Shown piece after piece: positions 24,922 to 35,768 of a stretch of DNA of 41,077 nucleotides. The DNA is from Variovorax soli NBRC 106424 (GTDB lineage Bacteria > Pseudomonadota > Gammaproteobacteria > Burkholderiales > Burkholderiaceae_C). The stretch is taken from the NCBI RefSeq assembly GCF_001591385.1, contig NZ_BCUU01000045.1:1-41077 (forward strand). The letters are read 5' to 3'. Below the pieces are notes generated by a model, which was not told the origin of the DNA, made no database searches, and was given only the letters and a program-made list of their open reading frames with translations. A program made the translations under genes and the position numbers. Within the stretch, counting starts at the first letter, position 1. Every line of letters starts with the position of its first letter.

Positions 24922-25314
24922 TCAAGCGCGGGGTTTGTAGGCGGTGACGTCGATCTCGACCTTGGCATCGATCATCAAACGCGACTCCACCGTCGAGCGC
25001 GCGGGCCGGTGGTCGCCCAGCAGTTCCATGTACACGCGGTTGAAGCTGCCGAAATCGCGCGCGTCGTTGAGCCACACGCTCACCTTGGCGATGTCGGACA
25101 GCTTGCAGTCGGCCAGCGCCAGCGCCTCCTCGATGCGCTTGAACACCTGGCGCGTCTGCGCCTCGATGCCGCCCACGATCACCTGGCCCTGGTCGTCGGT
25201 GGGCACCTGGCCCGAGACGAACACGAAATCGCCGGCGCGGGTGGCCGGCGAAAGGGGGCGCGCCTGGCGATCGGACGCGATGGGCGAGGTGCCGAGCATT
25301 TCAACTTTGGACAT
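24922..25314 (-). CDS. ridA: RidA family imine/enamine deaminase
   Basis: 130 residues, standard RidA/YjgF length. RPLSPATRAGDFVFVSGQVPTDDQG, QVFKRIEEAL, SVWLNDARDFGSFNRVY and PARSTVES (with the catalytic Arg of the family) are present. RidA proteins hydrolyse 2-amino-acrylate-type enamines/imines released by PLP dehydratases to 2-keto acids and ammonia. As first gene of the dgoK-dgoA operon, divergent from an operon with a D-serine dehydratase-like enzyme, it is well placed to clear that enzyme's intermediate. AAGAGG precedes the ATG, and an RpiR-type operator candidate starts 17 bp upstream. Confidence 0.92.
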   Translation of the reverse strand: MSKVEMLGTSPIASDRQARPLSPATRAGDFVFVSGQVPTDDQGQVIVGGIEAQTRQVFKRIEEALALADCKLSDIAKVSVWLNDARDFGSFNRVYMELLGDHRPARSTVESRLMIDAKVEIDVTAYKPRA

Positions 25315-25330
25315 GGATTTGCCTCTTGTC

Positions 25331-25345
25331 GGTAAAGAAATTACA
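25331..25345. promoter_or_regulatory. Candidate RpiR/HexR-like operator 1
   Basis: GGTAAAGAAATTACA contains GTAA-N5-TTAC and matches 12 of 15 positions of the HexR palindrome TGTAATTAAATTACA as I recall it. It lies 17 bp upstream of the ridA start, where bound protein would block leftward transcription or initiation. Confidence 0.55.
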
Positions 25346-25354
25346 GAAAACGTA

Positions 25355-25366
25355 CGGGTAAACCCG
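25355..25366. repeat. Short palindrome in the divergent control region
   Basis: CGGGTAAACCCG, 5-bp arms and 2-bp centre, between the two HexR-like sites. It may be part of a further regulator site or chance. Confidence 0.3.
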
Positions 25367-25376
25367 ATTTATACGC

Positions 25377-25401
25377 ACGAATCACGGGGAATACGATTCG
25401 T
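25377..25401. promoter_or_regulatory. Inverted repeat ACGAATC-N11-GATTCGT
   Basis: Perfect 7-bp arms 11 bp apart, centred near the middle of the 117-bp divergent region; the right arm overlaps a possible -10 (TACGAT at 25392-25397) for the rightward operon. It could bind a second dimeric regulator. Confidence 0.4.
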
Positions 25402-25404
25402 TCT

Positions 25405-25419
25405 TGTAATGTTATTACT
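25405..25419. promoter_or_regulatory. Candidate RpiR/HexR-like operator 2
   Basis: TGTAATGTTATTACT contains a perfect GTAAT-GTT-ATTAC palindrome, again GTAA-N5-TTAC, matching about 11 of 15 positions of the recalled HexR site. It ends 12 bp before the ATG of the binding-protein gene, mirroring operator 1 before ridA. Confidence 0.55.
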
Positions 25420-25431
25420 CACGGAGCCACG

Positions 25432-27045
25432 ATGCAAACATCAGACAACACTGTAGCCACATATGGTTCTTGCCTGCCCCGCGCGTTTGCCGCGACGCGG
25501 CGCGGCATGCTTCTCGGCGCTGTCGCCACCAGCGTGCTCGGCCTGGGAATCGGCCTGGCATCGGGCTCCGCACAGGCCGCACCGGCACGCGGCGGCGCCG
25601 CCAACCTGGCCATGATCGGCGAGCCCCAGGGCCTGGACCCGATGACCAGCACCGCCGACCTGGTCGGAACCATCATGCAGCATGTGTACGAGCCGCTCTA
25701 CACCTTCGACGCCAACTGGAAGGTGGCGCCGATGCTGGCCGAGGGCATGCCCACCGTGAGCAAGGACGGGCTGACGTACACCATCGCCATCCGCAAGGGC
25801 GTGAAGCTGCACAGCGGCCGCGACCTGAATGCCGACGACGTGGTGGCCTCGCTGCAGCGCTGGATGGAAGTCTCGCCGCGCGGCAAGGCCGTGGGCAAGG
25901 AAGTGGCATCGCTCGCGGCCAAGGGCCCGAACACGGTGGAGCTCAAGCTCAAGCAGCCCTACGCGCCGCTGCTGGCCCAGCTGGCGCTGCCCAGCGGCAT
26001 GGCGGCCATCATGGCCAAGGAAAGCATTGCGCCGCAGGTCACCCAGTTCATCGGCACCGGCCCCTACAAGTTCAAGGAGCGCCGCCCCGACCAGTTCACC
26101 GTGCTGACGCGCTTCGACCAGTACAGCGCGCGCAGCGAGCCGGCCAGCGGCTACGCCGGCAAGCGCGAGGCGCTGCTGGACGAACTGCGCTTCGTGCCCG
26201 TGCCCAGCGCCAACACGCGGGTGGAAGGCGTGCTGTCGGGCCAGTTCCAGTACGCGGACCTGCTGCCGGTGGAAGCGGCCGGCCGTGTCGAGAAGGGTGC
26301 GCCGGCAGTGGTGCCCATCGTGACGAAGAACTTCGGCTTTCCCTACATCGTGTTCAACACCAAGGAGGGCGTGCTGGCGGCGCAGCCCATGCGCCGTGCG
26401 GTGCAGGAGGCGGTGGGTTCGGGCGAGCTGATGGCCGCGGGCTTCGGCGACCAGCGCTTCTTCGTGGTGGAGCCCAACTTCTTCCCCAAGGGCACACCGT
26501 ACTTCTCGGACGCGGGCAGCAAGTTCTACAACACGCGCGACGCCAAGGGCGCGAAGGAATCGGCGGCCAAGGCGGGCTACGACGGCAAGCCGATCCGCAT
26601 CATGGCCAGCCGCCAGTACGAGTTCCACTACAACATGGCGCTGGTGATGTCCGAGCAGCTGAAGAAGGCCGGCTTCAAGACCGACCTGCAGGTGGTGGAC
26701 TGGGCCACGCTGGTGCAGCGCCGCAACGATGCCAAGCTGTGGGACGTGTACTTCACCCACTCGGGCCTGTTCCCCGAGCCGATGCTGAGCCCGCCGCAAC
26801 TGGGCGACGGCGCGCCGGGCTGGTGGGAGACCGAATCGAAGAAGAAGGTGCTGGCCGCCTTCAACGCCGAGGTCGATCCGGCCAAGCGCAGCCAGCTCTG
26901 GGGCCAAGTGCAGCAGACGGTGTACGACGAAGTGCCCTTCATCGAGGTGGGCAAGTTCAACAGCCTGTCGGCCCGCTCGGCCAAGCTGGAGGGCTACACG
27001 CCGGCCATCTGGCCCTTCTTCTGGAACACCGGTTTGGCCAAGTAA
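25432..27045 (+). CDS. Peptide-type (family 5) ABC substrate-binding protein, Tat signal
   Basis: 537 residues. The N-terminal ATRRGMLLGAVATSVLGLGIGLASGSAQA is a twin-arginine signal, so the protein is probably exported folded and stays periplasmic. MIGEPQGLDPMTSTADLVGTIMQHVYEPLYTFD, MLAEGMPTVSKDGLTYTIAIRKGVKLHSG and LNADDVVASLQRW are DppA/OppA-family signatures. It delivers the ligand to the DppBCDF-like transporter encoded next. Members bind peptides, but also amino sugars and oligosaccharides such as chitobiose in vibrios. Neighbouring enzymes suggest an N-acyl-D-amino acid or N-acyl amino-sugar acid. GGAG is 8 nt upstream of the ATG. First gene of a rightward operon of at least seven genes. 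Confidence 0.9.
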   Translation: MQTSDNTVATYGSCLPRAFAATRRGMLLGAVATSVLGLGIGLASGSAQAAPARGGAANLAMIGEPQGLDPMTSTADLVGTIMQHVYEPLYTFDANWKVAPMLAEGMPTVSKDGLTYTIAIRKGVKLHSGRDLNADDVVASLQRWMEVSPRGKAVGKEVASLAAKGPNTVELKLKQPYAPLLAQLALPSGMAAIMAKESIAPQVTQFIGTGPYKFKERRPDQFTVLTRFDQYSARSEPASGYAGKREALLDELRFVPVPSANTRVEGVLSGQFQYADLLPVEAAGRVEKGAPAVVPIVTKNFGFPYIVFNTKEGVLAAQPMRRAVQEAVGSGELMAAGFGDQRFFVVEPNFFPKGTPYFSDAGSKFYNTRDAKGAKESAAKAGYDGKPIRIMASRQYEFHYNMALVMSEQLKKAGFKTDLQVVDWATLVQRRNDAKLWDVYFTHSGLFPEPMLSPPQLGDGAPGWWETESKKKVLAAFNAEVDPAKRSQLWGQVQQTVYDEVPFIEVGKFNSLSARSAKLEGYTPAIWPFFWNTGLAK

Positions 27046-27078
27046 GCCTCGGCCAGTCTTCGTTCAGGGAGCTATTCA

Positions 27079-28029
27079 ATGCTGCACTTCCTGTTGCGCC
27101 GGCTGGCCGGCGCCTTCGTGGTGCTGGCCATCGTCGCGGTGCTGGTGTTCCTGCTCACGCGCCTGGCCTCGGGTGACCCGGTGGCGCTGCTGCTGGGCGA
27201 CCAGGCCACCGCGGCCGACATTGCCAAGGCGCGCGTGCAGTACGGGCTGGACAAGCCGCTGCCCACGCAGTTCGTGCTGTGGCTGGGCGAGCTGGCGCAG
27301 GGCAACCTGGGGCAGTCGCTGTTCCTGCAGCGGCCGGTGTCGCAGGCGCTGCTGGAGCGTGCCGAGCCCACGCTGTTCCTGGCGCTGTTCGCCGTCTTCA
27401 TCGCGGCGCTCATCGGCATTCCGGCCGGCATGGCCGCGGCCGTGTGGCGCGGCAGCGCGGCCGACCAGGCGGTCAGCGGCGTGGCCATGCTGGGCGCGAG
27501 CGTGCCCAGCTTCTGGCTGGGGCTGATCCTGATCCAGTTCTTTGCGGTGAAGCTGGGCTGGTTTCCGGCCTCGGGGTATGGCGACCCGACGGCCAGCTTC
27601 GTGGAGCGCATCCACCACCTGCTGCTGCCGGCGCTGGTGCTGGGCCTGCTCAACTCGGCGCTCATCATCCGCTTCACCCGCGCCTCGATGCTCGACATTT
27701 TGGGCGAGGACTATGTGCGCACCGCGCGGGCCAAGGGCCTGCCCGAGGGCGTGATCATGGTGAAGCACGTGCTGCGCAACGCGCTGGTGCCCATCGTCAC
27801 CGTGCTGGGGCTCACGCTGGCGCTGATGATCGGTGGCACCGTGGTCACCGAGACGGTGTTCAACCTGCCCGGCGTCGGCAACCTGGTGGTGCGCGCGGTG
27901 CTGCGGCGCGACTACCCGGTGATCCAGGGCACGCTGCTGGTCATTGCGGCCATCTACGTCTTCATCAACCTCGGCGTGGATTTCATCTACACGCTGGTCG
28001 ACCCGCGCATCCGCCTGGAGTCCAAATGA
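27079..28029 (+). CDS. DppB-type ABC transporter permease
   Basis: 316 residues, six predicted membrane helices. It starts LLRRLAGAFVVLAIVAVLVFLLTRLASGDPV and has the EAA-type loop DYVRTARAKGLPEGVIMVKHVLRNALVPIVTV and GGTVVTETVFNLPGVG, diagnostic for DppB/OppB. It forms half of the inner-membrane channel with the next gene product. GGGAG precedes the ATG. The stop overlaps the next start (ATGA). Confidence 0.93.
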   Translation: MLHFLLRRLAGAFVVLAIVAVLVFLLTRLASGDPVALLLGDQATAADIAKARVQYGLDKPLPTQFVLWLGELAQGNLGQSLFLQRPVSQALLERAEPTLFLALFAVFIAALIGIPAGMAAAVWRGSAADQAVSGVAMLGASVPSFWLGLILIQFFAVKLGWFPASGYGDPTASFVERIHHLLLPALVLGLLNSALIIRFTRASMLDILGEDYVRTARAKGLPEGVIMVKHVLRNALVPIVTVLGLTLALMIGGTVVTETVFNLPGVGNLVVRAVLRRDYPVIQGTLLVIAAIYVFINLGVDFIYTLVDPRIRLESK

Positions 28030-28859
28030 ACAAGGTCCTACGCCGACTCTTCTCCCGCAAGATCGTGCTGGCCTCGGCCCTGGTGCTGCTGCTGGTGCTG
28101 GCCGTGGCGGTGTTCTTCCCGATGCTCTCGGATGCCGATCCGGGCGCCATCTCCATCAGCGAGCGGCTCAACGGCCCGTCGATGACGCACCTGGCGGGCA
28201 CCGACGAACTGGGCCGCGACGTGATGCTGCGCATCGTGTATGGCGCGCGCTACTCGCTGGCCATCGGCTTCGTCACCGCCGCCGGCGCGGTGCTGTGCGG
28301 CACCCTGCTGGGCATGCTGGCGGGGTTCTTCCGCCGGCTCGACGCACCGCTGATGCGCCTGGTGGACGCGATGATGTCCTTCCCCGACATCCTGCTGGGC
28401 ATTGCCCTGGTGTCCATCCTGGGTGTGTCGCTGTGGAACGTGATGCTGGCGCTGGTCATCGTCTACACGCCGCGCGTGGCGCGGGTGGTGCGCGCCACCA
28501 CGCTGGTGCTGCGCGAGCTGCTGTTCGTGGATGCGGCGCGGGCATTGGGTGTGCGCACGCCGCGCATTTTGCTCAAGCACATCCTGCCCAACCTGATGTC
28601 GCCCATCCTGGTGCAGGTGACCTTCATCTTTGCCTACGCGATCCTCGCGGAGGCGGGGCTGTCGTTCCTGGGCGTGGGTGTGCCGCCGGACATTCCCACC
28701 TGGGGCACCATGATCGCGGGCAGCCTGGAATATGCCGACAAGGCCTTCTGGACCATCTTCTGCCCGGGCCTGGCCATCGTGCTGACGGCGCTGTCGCTGC
28801 AAATGCTGGGCGATGGCGTGCGCGACCTGCTCGACCCCAAGCTCAAGAAGGCGGCCTGA
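28026..28859 (+). CDS. DppC-type ABC transporter permease
   Basis: 277 residues. One early helix ([23 protein letters not shown]), then [27 protein letters not shown], the DppC/OppC signature. The coupling loop [33 protein letters not shown] and [17 protein letters not shown] complete it. It pairs with the DppB-like subunit. It is coupled to the preceding gene by ATGA and followed 2 bp later by the first ATPase gene. Confidence 0.93.
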   Translation: MNKVLRRLFSRKIVLASALVLLLVLAVAVFFPMLSDADPGAISISERLNGPSMTHLAGTDELGRDVMLRIVYGARYSLAIGFVTAAGAVLCGTLLGMLAGFFRRLDAPLMRLVDAMMSFPDILLGIALVSILGVSLWNVMLALVIVYTPRVARVVRATTLVLRELLFVDAARALGVRTPRILLKHILPNLMSPILVQVTFIFAYAILAEAGLSFLGVGVPPDIPTWGTMIAGSLEYADKAFWTIFCPGLAIVLTALSLQMLGDGVRDLLDPKLKKAA

Positions 28860-28861
28860 CC

Positions 28862-30918
<2,057 letters not shown>

Positions 30919-30930
30919 GAGACTTTGCAC

Positions 30931-32208
30931 ATGACCATCACCGACGAACTCATCCTCGACCACCGCAGCAAGAGCTATCCGCTGGGCGCCGCGCCCTGCC
31001 GCGCCAGCGACATTGCCAGCCGCGGCTGGAACGTGCTGGCCGATGACCTGCCGTACCCGCTGGCGGCCATCCGCCGCTCGGCCCTGGCGCACAACATTGC
31101 CTGGATGCAGGACTTCGCGCAGCGCAAGGGCGTGCTGCTCGCGCCGCACGGCAAGACGACCATGTCGCCCGAGCTGTTCAGGCAGCAGCTGGCCGGCGGC
31201 GCCTGGGGCCTGACCTTTGCCACCATCTTCCAGCTGGCGGTGGGCGTGGAAGCGGGCGCGCGCCGCGCCATCATCGCCAACCAGGTGCTGGGCGATGCCG
31301 ACCTGGACGGCCTGGCGGGCCTGCTGGCGGCGCATGCGGATCTGCGCGTGTGGTTCCTGGTCGATTCGCTGGCCCAGCTTGCAATGATCGAGCAGTGGGC
31401 CCGGCGCCGCGGCTTCGCGGGCAAGTTCGATACGCTGATGGAGATCGGCGTGCCCGGGCAGCGCACCGGCGTGCGCACGCAGGGCGAGGCCGTCACGCTG
31501 GCCCGCGCCATCGCCAGATCGCCGGCGGCGCAGCTGGGCGGCATCGAATGCTACGAAGGCGGCGTCGCCAAGTGCGACAGCGAGCACGACGCGAAGGAAG
31601 TGAGCGCGCTGGTGCACCGCGTGACCGAGGCGGTGCGCGCCTGCGATGCAGAGAACCTGTTCGCGGGCGACACCATCCTGCTCACCGCAGGCGGCTCGGC
31701 CGTGTTCGACCTGGTGGTGCCGCTCTTGCGCACCCAGGGCCTGTCGCGCCCGGTGCAGGGCGTGCTGCGCTCGGGCTGCTACGTCACGCATGACCACGGC
31801 AACTACAAGCGCTTCCTGCAGCTGGTGGAAAAGCGCGAGGGCCTGGACGAATCGCTGCGCGCGGCGCTGGAAGTGTGGTCCATGGTGCAGTCGGTGCCCG
31901 AGCCCGGCCTGGCCTTGCTCACCTGCGGCCGGCGCGACATCTCCTATGACATCGAGCTGCCCATGCCGGTGAAGCATTCGCCTCGCGGTACGCGCGAAGT
32001 GACGGGCGTGCCGGCCGACTGGAAGATCAGCGCGCTCAACGACCAGCATGCCTACCTGCGCTTCGACCCCGCCGGCCGCGTGCCGCAGGTCGGCGACCGC
32101 GTGGTGCTGGGCATCTCGCATCCGTGCACCACCTTCGACAAGTGGCGCTGGCTGGCCGTCATCGAGGACGACGGCGCGGTGAGCGGCGCCATCAGCACGC
32201 GCTTCTAG
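30931..32208 (+). CDS. D-serine/D-amino acid dehydratase-like PLP enzyme (alanine racemase fold, DSD1 family)
   Basis: 425 residues. The alanine racemase-like barrel carries the PLP lysine candidate Lys75 in [12 protein letters not shown]. The C-terminal D-serine dehydratase-like domain has [15 protein letters not shown] and the zinc site His397-x-Cys399 in [10 protein letters not shown], known from eukaryotic D-serine dehydratase. Members deaminate D-serine, D-threo-3-hydroxyaspartate or, in some bacteria, D-glucosaminate, or cleave D-threonine. An alpha-amino, beta-hydroxy D-acid is therefore expected; the 2-amino-2-deoxy-aldonates fit and would give 2-keto-3-deoxy acids for DgoK/DgoA. A RidA partner lies in the divergent operon. 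Confidence 0.85.
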   Translation: MTITDELILDHRSKSYPLGAAPCRASDIASRGWNVLADDLPYPLAAIRRSALAHNIAWMQDFAQRKGVLLAPHGKTTMSPELFRQQLAGGAWGLTFATIFQLAVGVEAGARRAIIANQVLGDADLDGLAGLLAAHADLRVWFLVDSLAQLAMIEQWARRRGFAGKFDTLMEIGVPGQRTGVRTQGEAVTLARAIARSPAAQLGGIECYEGGVAKCDSEHDAKEVSALVHRVTEAVRACDAENLFAGDTILLTAGGSAVFDLVVPLLRTQGLSRPVQGVLRSGCYVTHDHGNYKRFLQLVEKREGLDESLRAALEVWSMVQSVPEPGLALLTCGRRDISYDIELPMPVKHSPRGTREVTGVPADWKISALNDQHAYLRFDPAGRVPQVGDRVVLGISHPCTTFDKWRWLAVIEDDGAVSGAISTRF

Positions 32209-32221
32209 AAAAAAAGAGCCC

Positions 32222-33187
32222 ATGAACGACGCAGCAAGCAATCTACTGCAGCGCCTTCGCGAGCGCATGGACAGCCTGCCCGCCGCCCAGCGCAGCGTGG
32301 TGCAGGCGGTGCTGGACGACCCCGGCGCGGCGGTGGCCGCCACGGTGGAGCAGCTGGCGCAGCAGGCGGGCGTGTCGATGCCGACCATCGTGCGAACCTG
32401 CCGCAGCTTCGGCTTCGACTCGGTGCGCGAATTCATGCTGGCGCTGGCGCAGGACCTGGCGGTGCGCGGCTCGTACCTGCACCGCGCGGTGCTGGCCGAG
32501 GACACCGCGGGCGACGTCAGCAACAAGATCGTGCATGCGGCCGTTTCGTCGCTCACCGAGCTGGGGCGGCGCCTGGACGTGGAGGTGCTCGACCAGGTGG
32601 CCAGCAAGCTGGCCGCCGCGCGCCGCATCGACTGCTATTCGGTGGGGGCGGCCTCCACCTTCATGGCGGGGGAGCTGCAAAGCCGCCTGTTCCGCCTGGG
32701 CTGCACGGCCAACGCGATCTTCGACGCGCACCAGCAGCTGGTGTCGGCCAGCACGCTGGGGCCGGAAGGCGTGGCCTTCGTGATCTCGCATGTGGGCCGC
32801 ATGCCCTACACGCTGGAGGCGGCGCGCTTTGCCCGTTCGCAGGGCGCCACGGTGGTGGCCCTGACGCAGCCGGGCACGCCGCTGGCCGACATTGCCGACC
32901 ACCTGATCGCGGTGTCGGTTCCGCAGGACGCGGTGATGCGCGTAGGCACCGAGGCCTACCTGGCGCACCTGGTGGTGATCGAGATCCTGATGGTGCGACT
33001 GGCGCAGAAGCTCGGGCCCGTGGCCACGCGCGGCCTGGCGCAATTCAAGCAACTGCTGCACAAGCACGGCTTCGACAGCGCCGAATATTCCGGCGCTACC
33101 GAAGCCTTGCAGGACGCCGCCGACAACAACGACGAACGCGGCATGCAGCCATCCAACGGAGGAATCGGCCATGGCCGAGGGGAATGA
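32222..33187 (+). CDS. RpiR/HexR-type regulator with SIS sugar-phosphate domain
   Basis: 321 residues. The N-terminal HTH_6 domain is seen in [53 protein letters not shown]. The SIS domain (about 125-265) includes [25 protein letters not shown] and [32 protein letters not shown] domains of this family sense phosphosugars (HexR senses KDPG, MurR MurNAc-6-P). Inside an operon predicted to lead to KDPG(al), a 2-keto-3-deoxy-6-phosphate effector is attractive. Candidate operators with the HexR core are in the divergent control region. It overlaps the deacylase gene by 17 bp. Confidence 0.9.
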   Translation: MNDAASNLLQRLRERMDSLPAAQRSVVQAVLDDPGAAVAATVEQLAQQAGVSMPTIVRTCRSFGFDSVREFMLALAQDLAVRGSYLHRAVLAEDTAGDVSNKIVHAAVSSLTELGRRLDVEVLDQVASKLAAARRIDCYSVGAASTFMAGELQSRLFRLGCTANAIFDAHQQLVSASTLGPEGVAFVISHVGRMPYTLEAARFARSQGATVVALTQPGTPLADIADHLIAVSVPQDAVMRVGTEAYLAHLVVIEILMVRLAQKLGPVATRGLAQFKQLLHKHGFDSAEYSGATEALQDAADNNDERGMQPSNGGIGHGRGE

Positions 33188-34634
33188 AGCAGCCACCCTG
33201 CTCCAGGGTGGCCTGATCGTGGACGGCACCGCTGCACCTGCCAAGGTGGGCGACGTGCTGCTCGTGGGCGAGCGCATCGCGGCCGTGGGCCAGGTGCCGG
33301 CGGCGCTGGTCGAGGCGCATCGTCCGCAGGTGATCATCTGCGCAGGCCAGGTGGTGGCGCCCGGCTTCATCGACGTGCACACGCACGACGACGCCGCCGC
33401 CATCGAGAAGGCCGACATGCTGCCCAAGCTGTCGCAGGGCGTGACCACGGTGATCGTGGGCAACTGCGGCATTTCGCTGGCGCCGGTGGTCACCGGATCA
33501 CCGGCTGCGCCGTTGTCGCTGCTGGGCCACTCCCAGTTCCGCCACGGCACCATGCGCGAATACGCCGATGCGGTGGATGCGGCCCGCCCGGGCGTGAACG
33601 TGGCGGCGCTGCTGGGCCACACGGCCTTGCGCATGCGGCACCTGGCGGCGCTGGACCGGCCGGCCAACGCCGAGGAGCGCGCCGCAATGGCGGCCGACAT
33701 GCAGGAGGCGATGGATGCGGGCGCGCTGGGCCTGTCCTCGGGCATCTTCTACCAGGAGGCTTATGCGGCCGACGTGGAGGAACTGGTGGCCGTGGCCTCG
33801 GTCGCGGCGAAGAACGGCGGCGTGTATGCCACCCACATCCGCGACGAGCTGGCCGGCATCCTGCCCGCGCTGCAGGAAGCGGCGCTCACCGCGCGCCAGT
33901 CCGGCCTGCCGCTGGTGATCTCGCACCACAAGTGCGCCGGGCCCGCCAACTGGGGGCGCACGCGCGAGACCCTGCCGCTCATCGAGCAGCTGGCCGCCGG
34001 CCAGGAGATGGCGATGGACGTGTACCCCTACACGGCCGGCTCCACCGTGCTGCGCGAAGACCTGGTGGACGGCGTGATCGACATCCTCATCACCGGCAGC
34101 CAGCCGCATCCGGAAATGGGCGGGCGCTACATCAAGGACATCGCGGCCGAGTGGGGCGTGTCGCAGCAGGAAGCGGCGGTGCGCCTCAAGCCCGGCAACG
34201 CCTGCTACTTCCAGATGCGCCAGGACGACGTGGACCGCGTCATCACGCACCCGCTGTCGATGATCGGCTCCGACGGCCTGCCGCACGACGAGCGGCCGCA
34301 CCCGCGCCTGTGGGGCGCCTTTCCGCGCGTGCTGGCCACCTACTGGCGTGAGCGCGGCCTGCTGCCGCTGGAGCAGGCGATCCACAAGATGACCGGCATG
34401 TCGGCCACGCGCTTTCGAATTCCGCAGCGCGGCTTTTTGCGCGAGGGCTGCATGGCGGACGTGGTCGTCTTCGACCCGAAGACGGTGCGCGACGCCGCCA
34501 CCTTCGAGCAGCCGCGGCAGTTCTCCGAAGGCATCGAACGGGTGTGGGTGAACGGGGTGCTGAGCTTTACCGCGGCGGGCCGCTCGACGGGGCAGAGGGC
34601 GGGGCGCTTCGTGAGAAGGGCGCAGGCGGCGTAG
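33171..34634 (+). CDS. N-acyl-D-amino-acid deacylase family amidohydrolase
   Basis: 487 residues, close to D-aminoacylase size. Metal-site residues match the family: His70 and His72 in DVHTHDD, Cys99 in VGNCG, His222 in THIRDE, His252 in ISHHKC and Asp368 in IGSDGLPHDE. The enzyme removes an acyl group from an N-acyl D-amino acid; relatives also deacetylate N-acyl amino-sugar acids. Here it would make the free amino acid for the dehydratase at 30931. GGAGG precedes its ATG inside the RpiR gene. Last gene of the rightward operon. Confidence 0.9.
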   Translation: MAEGNEAATLLQGGLIVDGTAAPAKVGDVLLVGERIAAVGQVPAALVEAHRPQVIICAGQVVAPGFIDVHTHDDAAAIEKADMLPKLSQGVTTVIVGNCGISLAPVVTGSPAAPLSLLGHSQFRHGTMREYADAVDAARPGVNVAALLGHTALRMRHLAALDRPANAEERAAMAADMQEAMDAGALGLSSGIFYQEAYAADVEELVAVASVAAKNGGVYATHIRDELAGILPALQEAALTARQSGLPLVISHHKCAGPANWGRTRETLPLIEQLAAGQEMAMDVYPYTAGSTVLREDLVDGVIDILITGSQPHPEMGGRYIKDIAAEWGVSQQEAAVRLKPGNACYFQMRQDDVDRVITHPLSMIGSDGLPHDERPHPRLWGAFPRVLATYWRERGLLPLEQAIHKMTGMSATRFRIPQRGFLREGCMADVVVFDPKTVRDAATFEQPRQFSEGIERVWVNGVLSFTAAGRSTGQRAGRFVRRAQAA

Positions 34635-34713
34635 CGTGCGACGCTTCGGCATCCCGGGTAATTTCTGGATCGGAATCGCCTAGGGTTTTCTCTGCAAGAT
34701 ACCGGTTTCAATC

Positions 34714-34723
34714 ATCATATGAT
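34714..34723. promoter_or_regulatory. Palindrome, possible GntR (FadR-type) operator and -10
   Basis: ATCATATGAT is a perfect palindrome in the 166-bp gap before the 2-hydroxyacid dehydrogenase gene and contains a -10-like TATGAT (34718-34723). No good -35 was found at 16-18 bp. The FadR-type GntR gene two genes into the same operon is the likely binder. Confidence 0.45.
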
Positions 34724-34800
34724 CGGCTCCGCTTCGGGCTGATCGACCTCCGTTTGCATGGAGGCCAGCCCGTCCCGACCTGGTGTTGAAGGAGACGAGC

Positions 34801-35742
34801 ATGGCGCGCCCCGAGGTGCTGGTGGCTGCCCCGCTGATGCCCTACCTGATGGAGGCATTGCGGCGCGACTACACGGTGCATGACCGCATTCATCAAGGCG
34901 ACCCGGCCGCGCTCGCGGCTGCGGCGCCCGGCATTCGGGCGGTGGTGGCCAATGGCGAGGCCAAGGTGCCGCGCGAGCTCATTGCGCAGCTGCCGGCGCT
35001 GGAAGTGATCACCGTGTTCGGCGTGGGCTATGACGGCGTGGACGTGGCGGCGGCGCATGAGCGCGGCGTGCCTGTCACCAACACCCCCGAGGTGCTCAAC
35101 GACGACGTGGCCGACCTGGCCATGGGCCTGCTTCTTTCCGTGGCGCGCCGCATTCCGCAGGCCGACCGTTTCGTGCGCGAAGGGGCGTGGCCCAAGGGCC
35201 CCATCGCGCTGGCACGCAAGGTGAGCGGCGGCAAGCTGGGCGTGGTGGGCATGGGCCGGATCGGCCAGGCGATCGCCCGGCGGGCCGAAGCCTTCGGCAT
35301 GCACATCAGCTACACGGCGCGCTCGCCGCGCTCCGATGTCAACTACACCTACTACCCGGATGCGGTGGCGCTGGCCACGGCGGTGGACTTCCTCATCGTC
35401 ATCACGCCCGGCGGCGCCGCCACGCGCGGCCTGATCGATGCGCGGGTGCTGCAGGCGCTGGGCCCGCAGGGTTATCTGGTCAATGTGGCGCGCGGCAGCG
35501 TGGTGGACGAGCCGGCGCTCATCCATGCGCTGGAGCAGGGCCACATTGCCGGCGCGGCGCTGGACGTGTTCGCCGCCGAGCCCCACGTGCCCGACAAGCT
35601 GCGCGAGATGCCCCAGGTGGTGCTCACGCCGCACATGGCCAGCGGCACGCGCGAAACTCGCGAGGCCATGGCCAACCTGGTGCTCGCCAACCTGGCCGCG
35701 CATTTCGCCGGCAAGCCCCTGCCGACGCGGGTGCCTGCCTAG
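34801..35742 (+). CDS. NAD(P)-dependent 2-hydroxyacid dehydrogenase
   Basis: 313 residues. Catalytic-domain segment EVITVFGVGYDGVDV, Rossmann motif GVVGMGRIGQAIA, catalytic Arg in NVARGSVVDEPAL, Glu in DVFAAEPHVP and His in LTPHMASGT are all present. It reduces 2-keto acids (hydroxypyruvate, glyoxylate or 2-keto-gluconate-like) to 2-hydroxy acids, or the reverse. AAGGAG lies 9 nt before the ATG. It heads an operon with a GntR regulator and a sugar ABC importer, favouring a sugar-acid substrate. Confidence 0.9.
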   Translation: MARPEVLVAAPLMPYLMEALRRDYTVHDRIHQGDPAALAAAAPGIRAVVANGEAKVPRELIAQLPALEVITVFGVGYDGVDVAAAHERGVPVTNTPEVLNDDVADLAMGLLLSVARRIPQADRFVREGAWPKGPIALARKVSGGKLGVVGMGRIGQAIARRAEAFGMHISYTARSPRSDVNYTYYPDAVALATAVDFLIVITPGGAATRGLIDARVLQALGPQGYLVNVARGSVVDEPALIHALEQGHIAGAALDVFAAEPHVPDKLREMPQVVLTPHMASGTRETREAMANLVLANLAAHFAGKPLPTRVPA

Positions 35743-35768
35743 CACCCGGCAAATCCGGCGCGTCCGCG

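Noticed and set aside
34633..34645. Hairpin AGCGT-GCG-ACGCT after the deacylase gene as a terminator
   Set aside because: Short stem overlapping the stop codon and no T-run.
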